Of a stretch of 64,000 bases of DNA, positions 60,649 through 64,000 are shown in pieces (the first letter of the stretch is position 1; each line of letters begins with the position of its first letter). The notes beneath the pieces are model-generated. The model searched no databases. It saw only the letters and a program-made list of their open reading frames with translations, and had not been told where the DNA came from. The stretch comes from Echinarachnius parma (lineage: Eukaryota; Echinodermata; Echinoidea; Clypeasteroida; Echinarachniidae), in the NCBI GenBank assembly GCA_037951105.1, contig JBAMJV010009743.1, positions 1 to 64,000 on the forward strand, read 5' to 3'. A program made the position numbers and the translations under genes.

Positions 60649-62538
60649 TATAGACCCCCAAGTAATAATATAAATACATTTTTAGAATTTTTTGATAAAG
60701 AATTAGACAAAATGACCCGTGAAAATAAACATGTTTATTTAATGGGTGATTATAATATTGATTTAACACACTCTCTTTATTTTGATAACGTTTTTTACAG
60801 TGGTAATAATATTAGTACAAATAACGATAATCATAACGTTACTAATAATAGTAATAACTTTCTTAATTTGTTATCTTCATATCCCTTTCATCCTTGCATT
60901 AATAAACCAACAAGAATAACAACAGTATCAGCAACACTCATTGATAATATTTTTACTAATGTCATTGATAAAGAAACCAATACTGGAATATTTTATTATG
61001 ATTTATCCGACCATTTGCCAATATTCCTCATTTCTTCCCAATTTAAATTTAATTCAAAGAGTACGGCTAGTAAGTTAATGTATAGAAAAGAAAATGATGA
61101 AACAATAATGGCATTGAATAGAGATTTAATGAATGAGAAATGGCAGGATGTATTTAGTGAAAATGATATAAATAAAGCCTACGAAAAGTTTATAAATAAA
61201 ATAATATATTATTATAATAAAAATATACCATTAATACAATTGAAACGTAAAAGAAAAGGTATAAAAAATCCATGGATTACAAAAGGAATTTTTAATTCTA
61301 TAAAAACTCGTAATAAATTATATAAAAATTATATGCGGAAACCAATTGAAAGAAATCATAACTTGTATAAACAGTATCGCAATAGGCTCACTAGTTTAAT
61401 TCGAACTTCTAAGAAAATGTACTATTCTGATGAATTGAAAAAAGCCAAAGGGGATATGAATTTAACTTGGAAAGTTATTAAGGAATTAATTAATAAAAAT
61501 AAACAGCATAGTAAAATTGATTCTCTTAATATCAATGGCCAGGAAATTGTTGATTCATTTGATATTGCACAAGAGTTTAATAATTTTTTTATTAATGTTG
61601 GGCCTTATTTAGCCTCAAAAATACACTCAGATAATAATCATTTTTCTCAATATTTATTTGATCCTACTCCAAATACAATGTTTTTAAATCCTACAAATAA
61701 AGATGAAATTGTAAGGATTGTGAAAACGTTTCAATCAAAAACATCTTTTGGATACGATGGAATTAGTATAAAATGTTTGAAACAAATAATTAATTATATT
61801 TTATCCCCTTTAGAATATATATTTAATTTGTCAATAATAAATGGAATTTTTCCTGATTCGTTAAAAATCGCGAAAGTGATCCCTGTCCATAAGAAAGATG
61901 ATCGAACACAAATAACTAATTATCGACCAATATCGCTACTCCCTGTTATTTCTAAAATTTTAGAAAAGATAATTTATACTAGATTAGATTCATTTTTATT
62001 AAAAAATAATATACTTAACTTATCCCAGTTTGGATTTAGAAAAAAAAATTCAACTGATTTCGCAATTACTCAATTGTTAGATAAAATTATAGATTCATTA
62101 TCCAATAAAGAACATGTTATTGCTATATTTATGGACCTGAGCAAGGCCTTTGATACTATTAATCATAATATTTTATTTTACAAATTACACAATTATGGGA
62201 TTAGGGGAATTGCATTATCTTGGTTGAAAAGTTATTTATTTAATCGGCAACAATTTGTTTTTATTGATGGTAAAAGTTCATCAATGCAAAATATTCAATG
62301 TGGGGTTCCTCAAGGATCCATACTGGGACCTTTGTTATTTTTGATTTATATAAATGATATTATTAACTCCTCTTCTGTTCCTTCTTTTATTATGTTTGCC
62401 GATGATACAAATGTTGTATTTTCTCATAATAATTTATTGGAACTCATTCATACTTTGAATTTAGAATTGATTAAAATTTCTTCCTGGTTTAAATGCAATA
62501 AGTTATCTTTGAATATTAATAAGACAAATTTTATACAT

Positions 62539-62800
62539 CATTACGTTTCACTAAGTTAGCCGTGATCTCCACCACGGTGGAAATCAACTCAACCATTTTA
62601 ATAGCTTTCGTCAACATTCCATGCCCTGTAAACTGCCCCCCGAGACCTAGTGGTATTATAGAGATAATCTCCTCCGGTTACACGCAGTAAACCGATAAGA
62701 ACGGTGTAAACGGTGATAAAATTCTACTAGAGGCACGAATCTCTCAACCTCTCCTCAGCCCTGAGAAGCGGATATTTTCTAACTTGGGTGAAACGTAATG
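62539..62800. mobile_element. MITE inside LINE reverse transcriptase region
   Basis: Inverted ends CATTACGTTTCAC..AAGTTAG and CTAACTTGGGTGAAACGTAATG, apparent AT duplication, 262 bp. Insert plus AT equals 264 bases; without it the frame reads NKTNF-I-H-F-Q-TSYL. It brings an in-frame stop (TAG at 62557). Confidence 0.9.
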
Positions 62801-64000
62801 ATTTTCAAACTTCATATTTGGATAATGAAACGCAATATAACATTAAGATTGATGATTTATTATTAGAAAGTAAAACCCACATTAAATTCCTTGGTATTAT
62901 TATCGATAAACATTTAACATGGAATCAACACGTTTGTTATATAACATCCCTCATAGCGAAAGGTATTGGTATACTTTATAAAACTAAATATTTACTTTTA
63001 CAACATTCTCTTGTTATGTTGTATAATACTCTTATTTTACCGTATATTAATTATTGCAATATTGTTTGGGGAAATTGTAGTAAAACAAATCTTGATAAAA
63101 TTGTTCTTTTACAAAAGAAAGCAGTCAGAATTTGTACTAAATCTTTATATTTAGCGCATACAGATGGTTTATTTTATCAATTGAATATTCTTAAAGTTTA
63201 TGATATTAACACATTACAAATAGCGGTATTTATGTTTAAATACTTTTAAAAATTACTTCCCCCTGTTTTTGATGATTATTTTGTTTTAAATGAAAATATA
63301 CACTCTCATTTAACACGTACATGTCATAATATTCATTTGAATAACCCTAAAATAGTATTAGCTCATAAGTCAATACGACACCATGGGCCTGATATATGGA
63401 ATACTTTGCCTGAATTTATAAAACAAATAACCTTTCTAAATTCATTTAAAAGAAGGATAAAAGATATTGTGCTGAATCAATATTTAAAATAAAATACAAA
63501 ATTGATTTATAAGTTTCATTCCCTGTATAGTGTTATGATGGCAGTGAACTTGCGTTTTTTGTAATTTAATGATATTTTGTATAATTGAATGAGTAATTTG
63601 TTAGATATTTTCATATTTTGTATAAATTAGTATATGGTTTTCAAGGGCTAGCGTGTACTTTAATTATTTGCACTTGCACCACTTCCTTCTCCTTACTTTC
63701 TTTTCTCTCTCTCTATCCCAAATGTCATAGGTTGTATACATAATTTAAGCTTATATTAATTTTTCTTTGGGGAGTCACGCTATCAAGCTTGCAGCTTATT
63801 GTGACTTCCCATGCAACTTTCCTACTATACTGTATACTATTATGTTGTATAGTTATTCTTTATTTACTTATTTTTTATACAATTGTTTAATGTACTTAAG
63901 CACAATTGTGATATTCATGATTTGTTATTATATGTTGTTAAATAATTGTTTTGTATTTATGTTATGTTTTGAAGTTGCAAAATAAATGAAATGAAATGAA

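Larger units (their letters stand above)
59939..64000 (+). mobile_element. L2/CR1-like LINE: ORF2 (endonuclease + reverse transcriptase), interrupted
   Basis: The coding frame runs 59939-60411, 60651-62536 and 62801-63492 when two inserted MITEs are left out. The endonuclease has LLHINSRS, ISETWL, GGGVALYI, LYRPP, MGDYNIDL and SDHLPIF. The reverse transcriptase has NYRPISLLPVISKILEK, SQFGFRKKNS, FMDLSKAFDTINH, CGVPQGSILGPLLF and the catalytic FADDT, then a C-terminal region with HGPDIWNTLP ending in LNQYLK-stop. One in-frame TAA (63247-63249) would cut off the last 81 codons. The element ends in ATAAATGAAATGAAATGAA, the short 3' repeats typical of L2/CR1-type LINEs, at the window edge. Codon use is strongly A/T. 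Recently active by its otherwise open frame, but now dead. Confidence 0.93.

Overview
The window is animal nuclear DNA: AT-rich, with GT-AG introns, many small inverted-repeat transposons, non-LTR retrotransposons, tRNA-derived SINE-like repeats, microsatellites and an unusual number of long poly(G)/poly(C) runs. The multi-exon Cys-loop receptor genes and the TE content suggest a marine invertebrate. An invertebrate deuterostome (hemichordate, echinoderm or amphioxus) is my low-confidence guess; nothing in the sequence fixes the species.

The core is a tandem array of three related units of about 11-13 kb. Each holds one minus-strand gene for a divergent, cation-type Cys-loop ligand-gated channel subunit (nicotinic-receptor-like). 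All three use the same eight-exon plan, with coding exon lengths 82/137/45/110/431/about 300/about 165/141+ in the better copies. Gene 2 (30644-39698) is intact and splices to 474 codons plus stop. Gene 1 (666-8868) can be read as 491 codons, but its last exon has lost 2 bases, so the tail after M4 is replaced. Copy 3 (43328-50126) is a pseudogene with an exon-5 deletion that removes the Cys-loop, a nonsense codon, a frameshift and a broken splice donor. Units 1 and 3 are close copies (1-13363 against 42970-54810). Unit 2 is more diverged but is collinear through its 5' flank. In every unit the end of the M4 exon plus 3' sequence is repeated downstream in tandem.

Between units 1 and 2 (13364-30230) no gene is visible. 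This stretch holds direct repeats, a 51-bp palindrome, a nested three-transposon structure (18279-22716), a repeat-rich element with a 16-bp motif (23359-24487), a degraded LINE fragment split by a TTAA-flanked MITE (about 26100-27640), a TAA-flanked MITE (27827-28418) and a 1.3-kb inverted-repeat element (28946-30233). Unit 2 introns carry SINE-like copies and several MITEs. At least three families of TTAA-flanked MITEs recur; because units 1 and 3 are paralogous, filled and empty sites can be compared directly.

From 54811 to the end the content is minisatellites (54960-55870), GC-rich tandem units and an L1-ORF1-like reading frame (about 56220-57523), AT-rich non-coding DNA, and an L2/CR1-like LINE (59939-64000). 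The LINE's endonuclease/reverse transcriptase frame is interrupted by two MITEs and one nonsense codon, and it ends in short ATGAA-type repeats at the window edge.
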